A stretch of DNA of 64,000 bases from positions 64,756,602 through 64,820,601 of the forward strand of contig NC_081554.1 of assembly GCF_963082655.1 (NCBI RefSeq), written 5' to 3'. The translations under genes were made by a program, and so were the position numbers. Below are positions 9,457 through 21,240 of the stretch, in pieces. The notes below the pieces were generated by a model. That model was not told the origin of the DNA. It made no database searches and saw nothing but the letters and a program-made list of their open reading frames with translations. Every line of letters starts with the position of its first letter. The stretch's first letter is position 1. The DNA is from Stomoxys calcitrans. Lineage: Eukaryota; Arthropoda; Insecta; Diptera; Muscidae.

Positions 9457-10039
9457 GAAGATGATGAGAAAATGGACATCATGCGCAAAGCATTCCAAAT
9501 GTTTGATACACAAAAGTCAGGTTTCATTGAAACCTTACGCCTAAAGACCATTCTCAATAGCATGGGTCAAATGTTCGAGGAGAGTGAGCTGCAGGAGTTA
9601 ATCGATGAGAATGATCCCGAAAATACGGGCAAAGTAAATTTTGATGGCTTCTGTAGCATTGCTGCCCATTTCCTGGAGGAAGAAGATGCCGAGGCCATAC
9701 AAAAGGAATTGAAAGAAGCCTTTCGTCTTTATGATCGTGAGGGCAATGGCTACATTACCACTTCGACCCTAAAGGAAATCTTAGCTGCCTTAGATGATAA
9801 GCTATCGTCCAATGATTTGGATGGCATCATTGCAGAAATCGACACAGATGGTTCAGGAACTGTTGATTTCGATGGTATGTAGTACTGTATGGTGCAGAGA
9901 AGCAATTGTATAGTAATTGCCCGTTGAAGATTTATGTGAATATCTGAATGTATTGTATTGTTTTAATTACGTATTTGCTTGTTTCTGGTCTTTCTTTTTC
10001 CTCCCCGCAGAGTTTATGGAAATGATGACTGGTGATTAA
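9457..10039 (+). CDS. TpnC25D: Troponin C, TpnC25D type (last two coding exons)
   Basis: Calcium sensor of the thin filament in muscle; with troponins I and T it turns Ca2+ binding into release of actomyosin inhibition. Two exons are visible: 9457-9874, then a 136-bp intron (GT at 9875, AG at 10009-10010), then 10011-10039 ending in TAA. Together they encode 148 residues starting EDDEKMDIMRKAF. Insect troponin C is about 150 residues, so probably only an initiator Met exon is missing. Four EF hands are present. Loop 4 (residues 129-140) is canonical: D129, D131, S133, T135, D137, E140. Loops 1-3 carry R28, G64 and T104 where the -Z glutamate should be, so they should bind poorly or not at all. 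The intron splits the E140 codon. ATG 9472 is internal in the family. The nearest relative by memory is Drosophila TpnC25D, not the 41C, 47D or 73F paralogues, because of 'ETLRLKTILNSMGQMF' and 'NFDGFCSIAAHFL'. Confidence 0.93.
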
Positions 10040-10179
10040 AGAATTTTCACAAAATGAGAAAAAACCAAAATAGTAGCCAACCAAAAAACCGAAAATGCAA
10101 AACCCACCATTCTCCTTGAAATGAAAGAACAGACAGCCACGAACAATAATAATGATGTGTAAATTTGTGTACAAATAAG

Positions 10180-10189
10180 AATAAATAAA
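10180..10189 (+). terminator. Poly(A) signals of TpnC25D
   Basis: Two overlapping AATAAA hexamers (10180-10185 and 10184-10189) lie about 140 bp after the stop codon, giving a plausible short 3' UTR. Confidence 0.7.
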
Positions 10190-10199
10190 ATAAATTATT

Positions 10200-10690
10200 T
10201 TAATTGCTCCATTATAAAGGAGATTGTGTAAAATTTATTGCTAAAATCCGGCATAAAAAATGTTGCGCATAAAAAACGGGTGAATAAACATTAAAATTTT
10301 TTTTTATAAAATCCTACACAACATAGAATTTTACTATACATCTACAAATTGAAGATAAGATAGAGAACATTTTTTAAAACTGCCAAAAGAAAAAAACAAA
10401 TAAAAAATATATTAAAGTTGGGCGGGACGATTCTTATACCTCAACCATGGACATGGGGTAATTCAACTTTTAAGGGCTTAACAAATTAGGTTGAGAATCG
10501 ATGTGGTGTTACAGCATTTTTTCGAATTTGAAAATCAAAAATAATAACTGGATTTGATATTCGAAGAGAAATATTAATGTGAATTGCATTTCTTAAAAAT
10601 TGTACTTAAATTTAGTTTTGAATTTTTGGAGCAAAGTCAAACTATGCTCAAATTAGCATAATTGAAATTGCTACAACTTACTTAGAATAT
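10200..10690. other. AT-rich intergenic DNA with a decayed family A head
   Basis: No gene seen. Near 10415-10450 'aaagttgggcgggacgattc' and 'ttatacctcaaccatgg' are a worn version of the family A head, showing an old insertion just past the troponin 3' end. Confidence 0.5.
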
Positions 10691-11515
10691 CAAGCGGAGA
10701 TCCTGGCAATTGAAGAAGTGGTGGAATGGCTGAGATATAATGTCATACGACGATTGGCATAAATATCTTCTCAGACAGCCAGGCAGCCATTAAATCCCTG
10801 GAGAATGTATTTCTGAAGACAAAAACCGCCCTCGACTGTAGCAGATCTCTCAACGAAATGGCTGAACAGTTCAAAAATAACCTGTTCTGGGTGTCGGGCC
10901 CCTGAGATATCCCAGGGAATTGTAAACCAGGAACTTCCCTACACATTCCAGGGATACTGGAATCTATGGGTATGCCTCTAGCGACATGTATGCTTAGTTT
11001 TCAGGACCAGGCCCGAAGGACAACGAATGATAGATGGCCACAAAAAGGGGTCTGTGAGCATTCCAAAACTATGTGGCCTAATCTAGAATAAAAGAGGTCT
11101 ACCACTTTGCTGTCTCTGGCAAGAACAGACATCTCAGTCATTGTGTCCGTCATAACAGGTCACTGTCTAATTGGAAAACATGATACATTGAAGGTTGTCA
11201 GTAACGACTTTAGCAGAAGCAGTGAGGACATCGAAGAAGTAGAAATTATAGAACATCTTCTGTGTATGTGTCCCGCACTGGCTGTCAGAACAAGTTCCAC
11301 ATTAAGTTATCAATTCTATGAGAACCTGCCTGATTTTGCGCTTGTGAACATTCGCAAGTTGTTGGGCTTTTTATAGCGATTTGAATGGTTCAACGGTAGA
11401 AACCAGAAGGCATTTCCTTTTTCTGTTCCTGTGGTATCAAAACTGGCGAAAATGTCTAAGTAAATCTGATGGCAGACTGCCACCTAAAACCTGTCCTAAT
11501 CTAACCTTCTTAAAA
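10690..11515 (+). pseudogene. LINE remnant: RNase H to 3' end
   Basis: 10755-10830 translates to 'IFSDSQAAIKSLENVFL', the SDSQAA motif of retroelement RNase H. 10890-10935 resembles the WVxGH.DIPGNC block, but with stops. 11107-11376 gives 'SVITGHCLIGKH', a Cys-rich 'EHLLCMCPAL' and 'LVNIRKLLGF', the conserved C-terminus of this LINE family. The 3' UTR follows, with 'cctgtggtatcaaaactggc' and 'ctgatggcagactgccacc', ending near tandem CTAA. The same C-terminus and tail occur on the minus strand at 63443-64000. Stops and frameshifts show it is dead. Confidence 0.75.
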
Positions 11516-11640
11516 TATCGAAATTTAAAAGTTAACAAATAATCTTGGAAAAAAGGACTTTCCATATTGGTGCTTACTTGAGACAAAATCTTTTGTAATT
11601 TTCAAAAAAAAAAAAAAAAAACAAAAATGCAACATTTTTA
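11516..11640. other. Left flank of satellite array
   Basis: AT-rich with an A-run at about 11608-11626. No gene, and no match to the 351-bp unit until about 11641. Confidence 0.5.
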
Positions 11641-12128
11641 CGACATACCGAGATCAAGAATGCCGTAACTCCTTTTCATTATCGAACTCTAGGTTAAAGC
11701 GTAATGGTGATGGAATCCTTTGGACATATTCCCAAAAATTGTTTTTCTTGGGCGCAAATATTCAAGGTAACTTCCAAGGTCAAAATCGCTGTAACTCCTT
11801 CATTTTTTAATTTTTCAAAAACCCAAAAGCATTCTGCAATTCGAAATTCGAAGAGGAATCGCAAAGCAAGCTGCATTTCTTAAAATTTTCACTTTGTATT
11901 TTTTTGCATTTTTTTAGGAAAGGAGGTAACCTTATGAAAATTTTCAATTTTTGATGCCTAAAAAATTTTTGAGTTGAGCATACAGAAGTGAAGTTTATGG
12001 CGAAATAATGGGGTGTATCGAAATAACTGAGTGTTTTCTTCAAAAAACAAGCTCAAAATCGCATAATTGACATCCAAAAAATGGAAAAAATTCTATGAAA
12101 ATTTGGAGATATTCAAGGTCACTTTCAA

Positions 12129-15100
12129 GGTCGAGTTGAGCATACAGAAGTGAAGTTTATGGAGAAATAATGGGGTGTATCGAAATAACTGAGCGTTTTC
12201 TTCAAAAAACAAGCTCAAAATCGCATAAGTGACATCCAAAAAATTTAAAAAATTCTATGAGAATTTGAAGATATTCAAGGTCACTTTCAAAGTCGAAAAC
12301 GCTGTAACTCCTTAATTTTTTAATTTTTCGAAAATCCAAAGCATTCTGCGATTCGAATTCGAAGAGGAATCGCAAAGCAAGCAGCATTTCTTAAAATTTC
12401 CATTTTTTATTTTTTTGCATTTTTTTAGGAAAGGGGGTAACCTTATGAAAATTTTCAATTCTTGATGCCTACAAAATTTTTGAGTTGAGCTTACAGAAGT
12501 GAAGTTTATGGCGAAATAATGGGGTGTATCGAAATAACTGAGCGTTTTCTTCAAAAAACAAGCTCAAAATCGCATAAGTGACATCCAAAAAATGGAAAAA
12601 ATTCTATGAGAATTTGAAGATATTCAAGGTCACATTCAAGGTCGAAAACGCTGTAACTCCTTCATTTTTTAATTTTTCGAAAATTTAAAAGCATTCAGCG
12701 ATTCGAAATTCGAAGAGGAATCGCAAAGCAAGCAGCATTTCTTAAAATTTTCACTTTTTATTTTTTTGCATTTTTTTAGGAAAGGGGGTAACCTTATGAA
12801 AATTTTCAATTTTTGATGCCTAAAAAATTTTTGAGTTGAGCTTACAGAAGTGAAGTTTATGGCGAAATAATGGGGTGTATCGCAATAACTGAGTGTTTTC
12901 TTCAAAAAACAAGCTCAAAATCGCATAATTGACATCCAAAAAATGGAAAAAATTCTATGAAAATTTGAAGATTTTCAAGGTCACTTTCAAGGTCGAGTTG
13001 AGCATACAGAAGTAAAGTTTATGGCGAAATAATGGGGTGTATCGCAATAACTGTGTGTTTTCTTCAAAAAACAATCTCAAAATCGCATAATTGACTTCCA
13101 AAAAATGTAAAAAATTTTATGAGAATTTTAAGATATTCAAGGTCACTTTCAAAGTCGAAAACGCTGTAACTCCTTCATTTTTTAATTTTTCGAAAATCCA
13201 AAAGCATTCTGCGATTCGAAATTCGAAGAGGAATCGCAAAGCAAGCAGCATTTCTTAAACTTTTCACTTTTTATTTTTTTGCATTTTTTTAGGAAAAAAT
13301 TTTCAATTTTTTATGCCTAAAAAATTTTTGAGTTGAGCTTACAGAAGTGAAGTTTATGGCGAAATAATGGGGTGTATCGAAATAACTGAGTGTTTTCTTC
13401 AAAAACAAGCTCAAAATCGCATAATTGACATCCAAAAAATTTAAAAAATTCTATGAGAATTTGAAGATATTCAAGGTCACTTTCAAAGTCGAAAACGCTG
13501 TAACTCCTTCTTTTTTTAATTTTTCGAAATCCAAAAGCATTCTGCGATTCGAATTCGAAGAGGAATCGCAAAGCAAGCAGCATTTCTTAAAATTTTCATT
13601 TTTTATTTTTTTGCATTTTTTTAGGAAAGGGGGTAACCTTATGAAAATTTTCAATTTTTGTTGCCTAAAACATGTTTGAGTTGAGCTTACAGAAGTGAAG
13701 TTTATGGCGAAATAATGGGGTGGATCGCAGTAACTGAGTGTTTTCTTCAAAAAACAAGCTCAAAATCGCATAAGTGACATCCAAAAAATTTAAAAAATTC
13801 TATGAGAATTTGAAGATATTCAAGGTCACTTTCAAAGTCGAAAACGCTGTAACTCCTTCATTTTTTAATTTTTCGAAGCATTCTGCGATTCGAATTCGAA
13901 GAGGAATCGCAAAGCAAGCAGCATTTCTTAAAATTTTCATTTTTTTAGGAAAGGGGGTAACCTTATGAAAATTTTCAATTTTTGATGCCTAAAAAATTTT
14001 TGAGTTGAGCTTACAGAAGTGAAGTTTATGGCGAAATAATGGGGTGTATCGAAATAACTGAGCGTTTTCTTCAAAAAACAAGCTCAAAATCGCATAATTG
14101 ACATCCAAAAAATGGAAAAAATTCTATGAAAATTTGGAGATATTCAAGGTCACTTTCAAGGTCGAGTTGAGCATACAGAAGTGAAGTTTATGGCGAAATA
14201 ATGGGGTGTATCGAAATAACTGAGCGTTTTCTTCAAAAAACAAGCTCAAAATCGCATAATTGACATCCAAAAAATGTAAAAAATTCTATGAGAATTTGAA
14301 GATATTCAAGGACACTTTCAAAGTCGAAAACGCTGTAACTCCTTCATTTTTTAATTTTTCGAAAATCCAAAAGCATTCTGCGATTCGAATTCGAAGAGGA
14401 ATCGCAAAGCAAGCAGCATTTCTTAAAATTTTCATTTTTTATTTTTTTTTGCATTTTTTTAGGAAAGGGGGTAACCTTATGAAAATTTTCAATTTTTGAT
14501 GTCTAAAAATGTTTGAGTTGAGCTTACAGAAGTGAAGTTTATGGCGAAATAATGGGGTGGATCGCAATAACTGAGTGTTTTCTTCAAAAAACAAGCTCAA
14601 AATCGCATAAGTGACATCCAAAAAATGGAAAAAATTCTATGAGAATTTGAAGATATTCAAGGTCACATTCAAGGTCGAAAACGCTGTAACTCCTTCATTT
14701 TTTAATTTTTCGAAAATTTAAAAGCATTCTGCGATTCGAAATTCGAAGAGGAATCGCAAAGCAAGCAGCATTTCTTAAAATTTTCACTTTTTATTTTTTT
14801 GCATTTTTTTAGGAAAGGGGGTAACCTTATGAAAATTTTCAATTTTTGATGCCTAAAAAATTTTTGAGTTGAGCTTACAGAAGTGAAGCTTATGGCGAAA
14901 TAATGGGGTGTATCGCAATAACTGAGTGTTTTCTTCAAAAACCAAGCTCAAAATCGCATAATTGACATCCAAAAAATGGAAAAAATTCTATGAAAATTTG
15001 AAGATTTTCAAGGTCACTTTCAAGGTCGAGTTGAGCATACAGAAGTAAAGTTTATGGCGAAATAATGGGGTGTATCGCAATAACTGAGTGTTTTCTTCAA

Positions 15101-18100
15101 AAAACAAGCTCAAAATCGCATAATTGACATCCAAAAAATGGAAAAAATTCTATGAGAATTTGAAGATATTCAAGGTCACATTCAAGGTCGAAAAAGCTGT
15201 AACTCCTTCATTTTTTAATTTTTCGAAAATCCAAAAGCATTCTGCGATTCGAAATTCGAAGAGGAATCGCAAAGCAAGCAGCATTTCTTAAAATTTTCAC
15301 TTTTTATTTTTTTGCATTTTTTTAGGAAGTGAAGTTTATGGCGAAATAATGGGGTGTATCGAAATAACTGAGCGTTTTCTTCAAAAAACAAGCTCAAAAT
15401 CGCATAATTGACATCCAAAAAATTTAAAAAATTCTATGAGAATTTGAAGATATTCAAGGTCACTTTCAAGGTCGAAAACGCTGTAACTCCTTAATTTTTT
15501 AATTTTTCGAAAATTTAAAAGCATTCAGCGATTCAAAATTCGAAGAGGAATCGCAAGGCAAGCAGCATTTCTTAAAATTTTCACTTTTTATTTTTTTGCA
15601 TTTTTTTAGGAAAGGGGGTAACCTTATGAAAATTTTCAATTTTTGATGCCTAAAAAATTTTTGAGTTGAGCTTACAGAAGTGAAGTTTATGGCGAAATAA
15701 TGGGGTGTATCGAAATAACTGAGCGTTTTCTTCAAAAAACAAGCTCAAAATCGCATAATTGACATCCAAAAAATGTAAAAAATTCTATGAGAATTTGAAG
15801 ATATTCAAGGTCACTTTCAAAGTCGAAAACGCTGTAACTCCTTCATGTTTTAATTTTTCGAAAATCCAAAAGCATTCTGCGATTCGAAATTCGAAGAGGA
15901 ATCGCAAAGCAAGCAGCATTTCTTAAAATTTTCACTTTTTATTTTTTTGCATTTTTTTAGGAAAGGGGGTAACCTTATGAAAATTTTCAATTTTTGATGC
16001 CTAAAAAATTTTTGAGTTGAGCTTACAGAAGTGAAGTTTATGGCGAAATAATGGTGTGTATCGAAATAACGGAGCGTTTTCTTCAAAAAACAAGCTCAAA
16101 ATCGCATAATTGACATCCAAAAAATTTAAAAAATTCTATGAGAATTTGAAGATATTCAAGGTCACTTTCAAAGTCGAAAACGCTGTAACTCCTTCATTTT
16201 TTAATTTTTCGAAAATTTAAAAGCATTCAGCGATTCGAAATTCGAAGAGGAATCGCAAGGCAAGCAGCATTTCTTAAAATTTTCACTTTTTATTTTTTTG
16301 CATTTTTTTAGGAAAAAAAATTTAAAAAATTTAAAATTGTCATAAGGTTACCCCCTACCTTATGAAAATTTTAAATTTTTGATGCCTAAAACATGTTTGA
16401 GTTGAGCATACAGAAGTGAAGTTTATGGCGAAATAATGGGGTGCATCGAAATAACTGAGTGTTTTCTTCAAAAAACAAGCTCAAAATCGCATAATTGACA
16501 TTCAAAAAATGGAAAAAATTCTATGAGAATTTGAAGATATTCAAGGTCACTTTCAAAGTCGAAAGCGCTGTAACTCCTTGATTTTTTCATTTTTCGAAAA
16601 TCCAAAAGCATTCTGCGATTCGAAATTCGAAGAGGAATCGCAAAGCAAGCAGCATTTCTTAAAATTTTCATTTTTTATTTTTTTGCATTTTTTTAGGAAG
16701 GGGGGTAACCTTAAGAAAATTTTCAATTTTTGATGCCTAAAAAATTTTTGAGTTGAGCTTGCAGAAGTGAGGTTTATGGCGAAATAATGGGGTGTATCGA
16801 AATAACTGAGTGTTTTCTTCAAAAAACAAGCTCAAAATCGCATAATTGACATCCAAAAAATTTAAAAAATTCTATGAAAATTTGAAGATATTCGAGGTCA
16901 CTTTCAAGGTCGAGTTGAGCATACAGAAGTAAAGTTTATGGCGAAATAATGGGGTGTATCGCAATAACTGAGTGTTTTCTTCAAAAAACAAGCTCAAAAT
17001 CGCATAATTGACATCCAAAAAATTTAAAAAATTCTATGAGAATTTGAAGATATTCAAGGTCACTTTCAAAGTCGAAAACGCTGTAACTCCTTCATTTTTT
17101 AATTTTTCGAAAATCCAAAAGCATTCTGCGATTCGAAATTCGAAGAGGAATCGCAAAGCAAGCAGCATTTCTTAAAATTTTCACTTTTTATTTTTTTGCA
17201 TTTTTGTTAGGAAAGGGGGTAACCTTATGAAAATTTTCAATTTTGGATGCCTAAAAATTTTTTGAGTTGAGTATACAGAAGTGAAGTTTATGGCGAAATA
17301 ATGGGGTGTATCGCAATAACTGAGTGTTTTCTTCAAAAAACAAGCTCAAAATCGAATAATTGACATCCAAAAAATGGAAAAAATTCTATATGAATTTGAA
17401 GATATTCAAGGTCACTTTCTAGGTCGAAAACGCTGTAACTCCTTCATTTTTTAATTTTTCGAAAATCCAAAAGCATTCTGCGATTCGAAATTCGAAGAGG
17501 AATCGCAAAGCAAGCAGCATTTCTTAAAAATTTCATTTTTTTATTTTTTTGCATTTTTTTAGGAAAGGGGGTAACCTTATGAAAATTTTCAATTTTTGAT
17601 GCCTAAAAAATGTTTGAGTTGAGCATACAGAAGTGAAGTTTATGGCCAAATAATGGGGTGTATCGAAATAACTGAGTGCTTTCTTAAAAAAACAAGCTCA
17701 AAATCGCATAATTGACATCGAAAAAATGGAAAAAATTCTATGAGAATTTGAAGATATTCGAGGTCACTTTCAAGGTCGAAAACGCTGTAACTCCTTCATT
17801 TTTTAAATTTTCGAAAATCCAAAAGCATTCTGCGATTCGAAATTCGAAGAGGAATCGCAAAGCAAGCAGCATTTCTTAAAATTTTCATTTTTTATTTTTT
17901 TGCATTTTTTTAGGAAAGGGGGTAACCTTATGAAAATTTTCAATTTTTGATGCCTAAAAAATTTTTGAGTTGAGCTTACAGAAGTGAATTTTATGGCCAA
18001 ATAATGGGGTGTATCGAAATAACTGAGTGTTTTCTTCAAAAAACAAGCTCAAAATCGCATAATTGACATCCAAAAAATGGAAAAAATTCTATGAAAATTT

Positions 18101-21100
18101 GAAGATATTCAAGGTCACTTTCAAGGTCAAGTTGAGCATACAGAAGCAAAGTTTATGGCGAAATAATGGGGTGTATCGCAATAACTGAGTGGTTTCTTCA
18201 AAAAAACAAGCTCAAAATCGCATAATTGACATCCAAAAAATGTAAAAAATTCTATGAGAATTTTAAGATATTCAAGGTCACTTTCAAGGTCGAAAACGCT
18301 GTAACTCCTTCATTTTTTAATTTTTCGAAAATCCAAAAGCATTCAGCGATTCGAAATTCGAAGAGGAATCGCAAAGCAAGCAACATTTCTTAAAATTTTC
18401 ACTTTTTATTTTTCTGCCTTTTTTTTAGGAAAGGGGGTAACCTTATGAAAATTTTCAATTTTTGATGCCTAAAAAATTTTTGAGTTGAGCATACAGAAGT
18501 GAAGTTCATGGCGAAATAATGGGGTGTATCGCAATAACTGAGCGTTTTCTTCAAAAACAAGCTCAAAATCGCATAATTGACATCCAAAAAATGGAAAAAA
18601 TTCTATGAGATTTTGAAGATATTCAAGGTCACTTTCAAGGTCGAAAACGCTGTAACTCCTTCATTTTTTAATTTTTCGAAAATCCAAAAGCATTCTGCGA
18701 TTCGAAATTCGAAGAGGAATCGCAAAGCAAGCAGCATTTCTTAAAATTTTCACTTTTTATTTTTTTGCATTTTTTAGGAAAGGGGGTAACCTTATGAAAA
18801 TTTTCAATTTTTGATGCCTAAAAAATTTTTGAGTTCAGCATACAAAAGTGAAGTTTATGGCGAAATAATGGGGTGTATCGCAATAACTGAGTGGTTTCTT
18901 CAAAAAAACAAGCTCAAAATCGCATAATTGACATCCAAAAAATGTAAAAAATTCTATGAGAATTTGAAGATATTCAAGGTCACTTTCAAAGTCGAAAACG
19001 CTGTAACTCCTTCATTTTTTAATTTTTCGAAAATCCAAAAGCATTCTGCGATTCGAATTCGAAGAGGAATCGCAAAGCAAGCAGCATTTCTTAAAATTTT
19101 AATTTTTTTATTTTTTTGCATTTTTTTAGGAAAGGGGGTAACCTTATGAAAATTTTCAATTTTTGATGCCTAAAAAATTTTTGAGTTGAGCTTACAGAAG
19201 TGAAGTTTATGGCGAAATAATGGGGTGGATCGCAATAAGTGAGTGTTTTCTTCAAAAAACAAGCTCAAAATCGCATAACTGACATCCAAAAAATGGAAAA
19301 AATTCTATGAGAATTTGAAGATATTCAAGGTCACTTTCAAGATCGAAAACGCTGTAACTCCTTCATTTTTTAATTTTTCGAAAATCCAAAAGCATTCTGC
19401 GATTCGAATTCGAAGAGGAATCGCAAAGCAAGCAGCATTTCTTAAAATTTTCATTTTTTATTTTTTTGCATTTTTTTAGGAAAGGGGGTAACCTTATGAA
19501 AATTTTCAATTTTTGATGCCTAAAAAATTTTTGAGTTGAGCTTACAGAAGTGAAGTTTATGGTGAAATAATGGGGTGTATCGAAATAACTGAGCGTTTTC
19601 TTCAAAAAACAAGCTCAAAATCGCATAATTGACATCCAAAATATGTAAAAAATTCTATGAGAATTTGAAGATATTCAAGGTCGAAAACGCTGTAACTCCT
19701 TCATTTTTTAATTTTTCGAAAATCCAAAAGCATTCTGCGATTCGAAATTCGAAGAGGAATCGCAAAGCAAGCAGCATTTCTTAAAATTTTCACTTTTTAT
19801 TTTTTTCATTTTTTTACCTTATGAAAATTTTCAATATTTGATGCCTAAAAAATTTTTGAGTTGAGCTTACAGAAGTGAAGTTTATGGCGAAATAATGGGG
19901 TGTATCGAAATAACTGAGTGTTTTCTTCAAAAAACAAGCTCAAAATCGCATAATTGACATCCAAAAAATGGAAAAAATTCTATGAAAATTTGAAGATATT
20001 CAAGGTCACTTTCAAGGTCGAGTTGAGCATACAGAAGTAAAGTTTATGGCGAAATAATGGGGTGTATCGCAATAATTGAGTGTTTTCTTCAAAAAACAAG
20101 CTCAAAATCGCATAATTGACATCCAAAAAATGGAAAAAATTCTATGAGAGTTTGAAGATATTCAAGGTCACTTTCAAGGTCGAAAACGCTGTAACTCCTT
20201 CATTTTTTAATTTTTCGAAAATCCAAAAGCATTTTGCGATTCGAAATTCGAAGAGGAATCGCAAAGCAAGCAACATTTCTTAAAATTTTCACTTTTTATT
20301 TTTTTGCATTTTTTTTAGGAAAGGGGGTAACCTATTGAAAATTTTCAATATTTGATGACTAAAAAATTTTTGAGTTGAGCATACAGAAGTGAATTTTATG
20401 GCCAAATAATGGGGTGTATCGAAATAGCTGAGTGTTTTCTTCAAAAAACAAGCTCAAAATCGCATAATTGACATCCAAAAAATGGAGAAAAATCTATGAG
20501 AATTTGAAGATATTCGAGGTCACTTTCAAGGTCGAAAACGCTGTAACTCCTTCATTTTTTAATTTTTCGAAAATCCTAAAGCATTCTGCGATTCGAAATT
20601 CGAAGAGGAATCGCAAAGCAAGCAGCATTTCTTAAAATTTTCACTTTTTATTTTATTGCATTTTTTTAGGAAAGGGGGTAACCTATTGAAAATTTTCAAT
20701 ATTTGATGACTAAAAAATTTTTGAGTTGAGCATACAGAAGTGAATTTTATGGCCAAATAATGGGGTGTATCGAAATAACTGAGTGCTTTCTTAAAAAAAC
20801 AAGCTCAAAATCGCATAATTGACATCGAAAAAATTTAAAAAATTCTATGAGAATTTGAAGATATTCGAGGTCACTTTCAAGGTCGAAAACGCTGTAACTC
20901 CTTCATTTGTTAATTTTTCGAAAATCCAAAAGCATTTTGCGATTCGAAATTCGAAGAGGAATCGCAAAACAAGCAGCATTTTTATAAAATGTTCACTTTT
21001 TTTTTGCATTTTTTTAGGAAAGGGGGTAACCTTATGAAAATTTTCAATTTTTGATGCCTAAAAATTTTTTGAGTTGAGCATACAGAAGTGAAGTTTATGG

Positions 21101-21240
21101 CGAAATAATGGGGTGTATCAAAATAACTGAGTGTTTTCTTCAAAAAACAAGCTCAAAATAGCATAATTGACATCCAAAAAATGGAAAAAATTCTATGAAA
21201 ATTTGAAGATATTCAAGGTCACTTTCAAGGTCGAGTTGAG
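12129..21240. repeat. Higher-order domain with 160-bp short units
   Basis: Eight short units share one deletion junction in which the text jumps from 'caaggtcga' directly to 'gttgagc', removing about 191 bp. Junctions lie at about 12129, 12991, 14160, 15023, 16909, 18125, 20016 and 21229. All eight also carry 'ctatgaaaattt' in place of the usual 'ctatgagaattt', so they descend from one event. Spacing gives two periods: 2.03 kb (12129 to 14160; 12991 to 15023) and 3.10 kb (15023 to 18125; 16909 to 20016; 18125 to 21229). None is found after 21.3 kb. Confidence 0.85.
16325..16380. repeat. 24-bp inverted repeat inside satellite
   Basis: Left arm 16325-16348 and right arm 16357-16380 are reverse complements with one mismatch, around an 8-base loop (taccccct). 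The arms are the normal unit segment 'accttatgaaaatttt' and its inverse. I saw no other unit with this structure. It would form a stable hairpin. Confidence 0.9.

Noticed and set aside
9472..9882. Troponin C as a single-exon ORF of 136 codons ending at 9882.
   Set aside because: The last two codons are intron; a canonical GT...AG intron restores the EF4 glutamate and the conserved EFMEMMTGD end.
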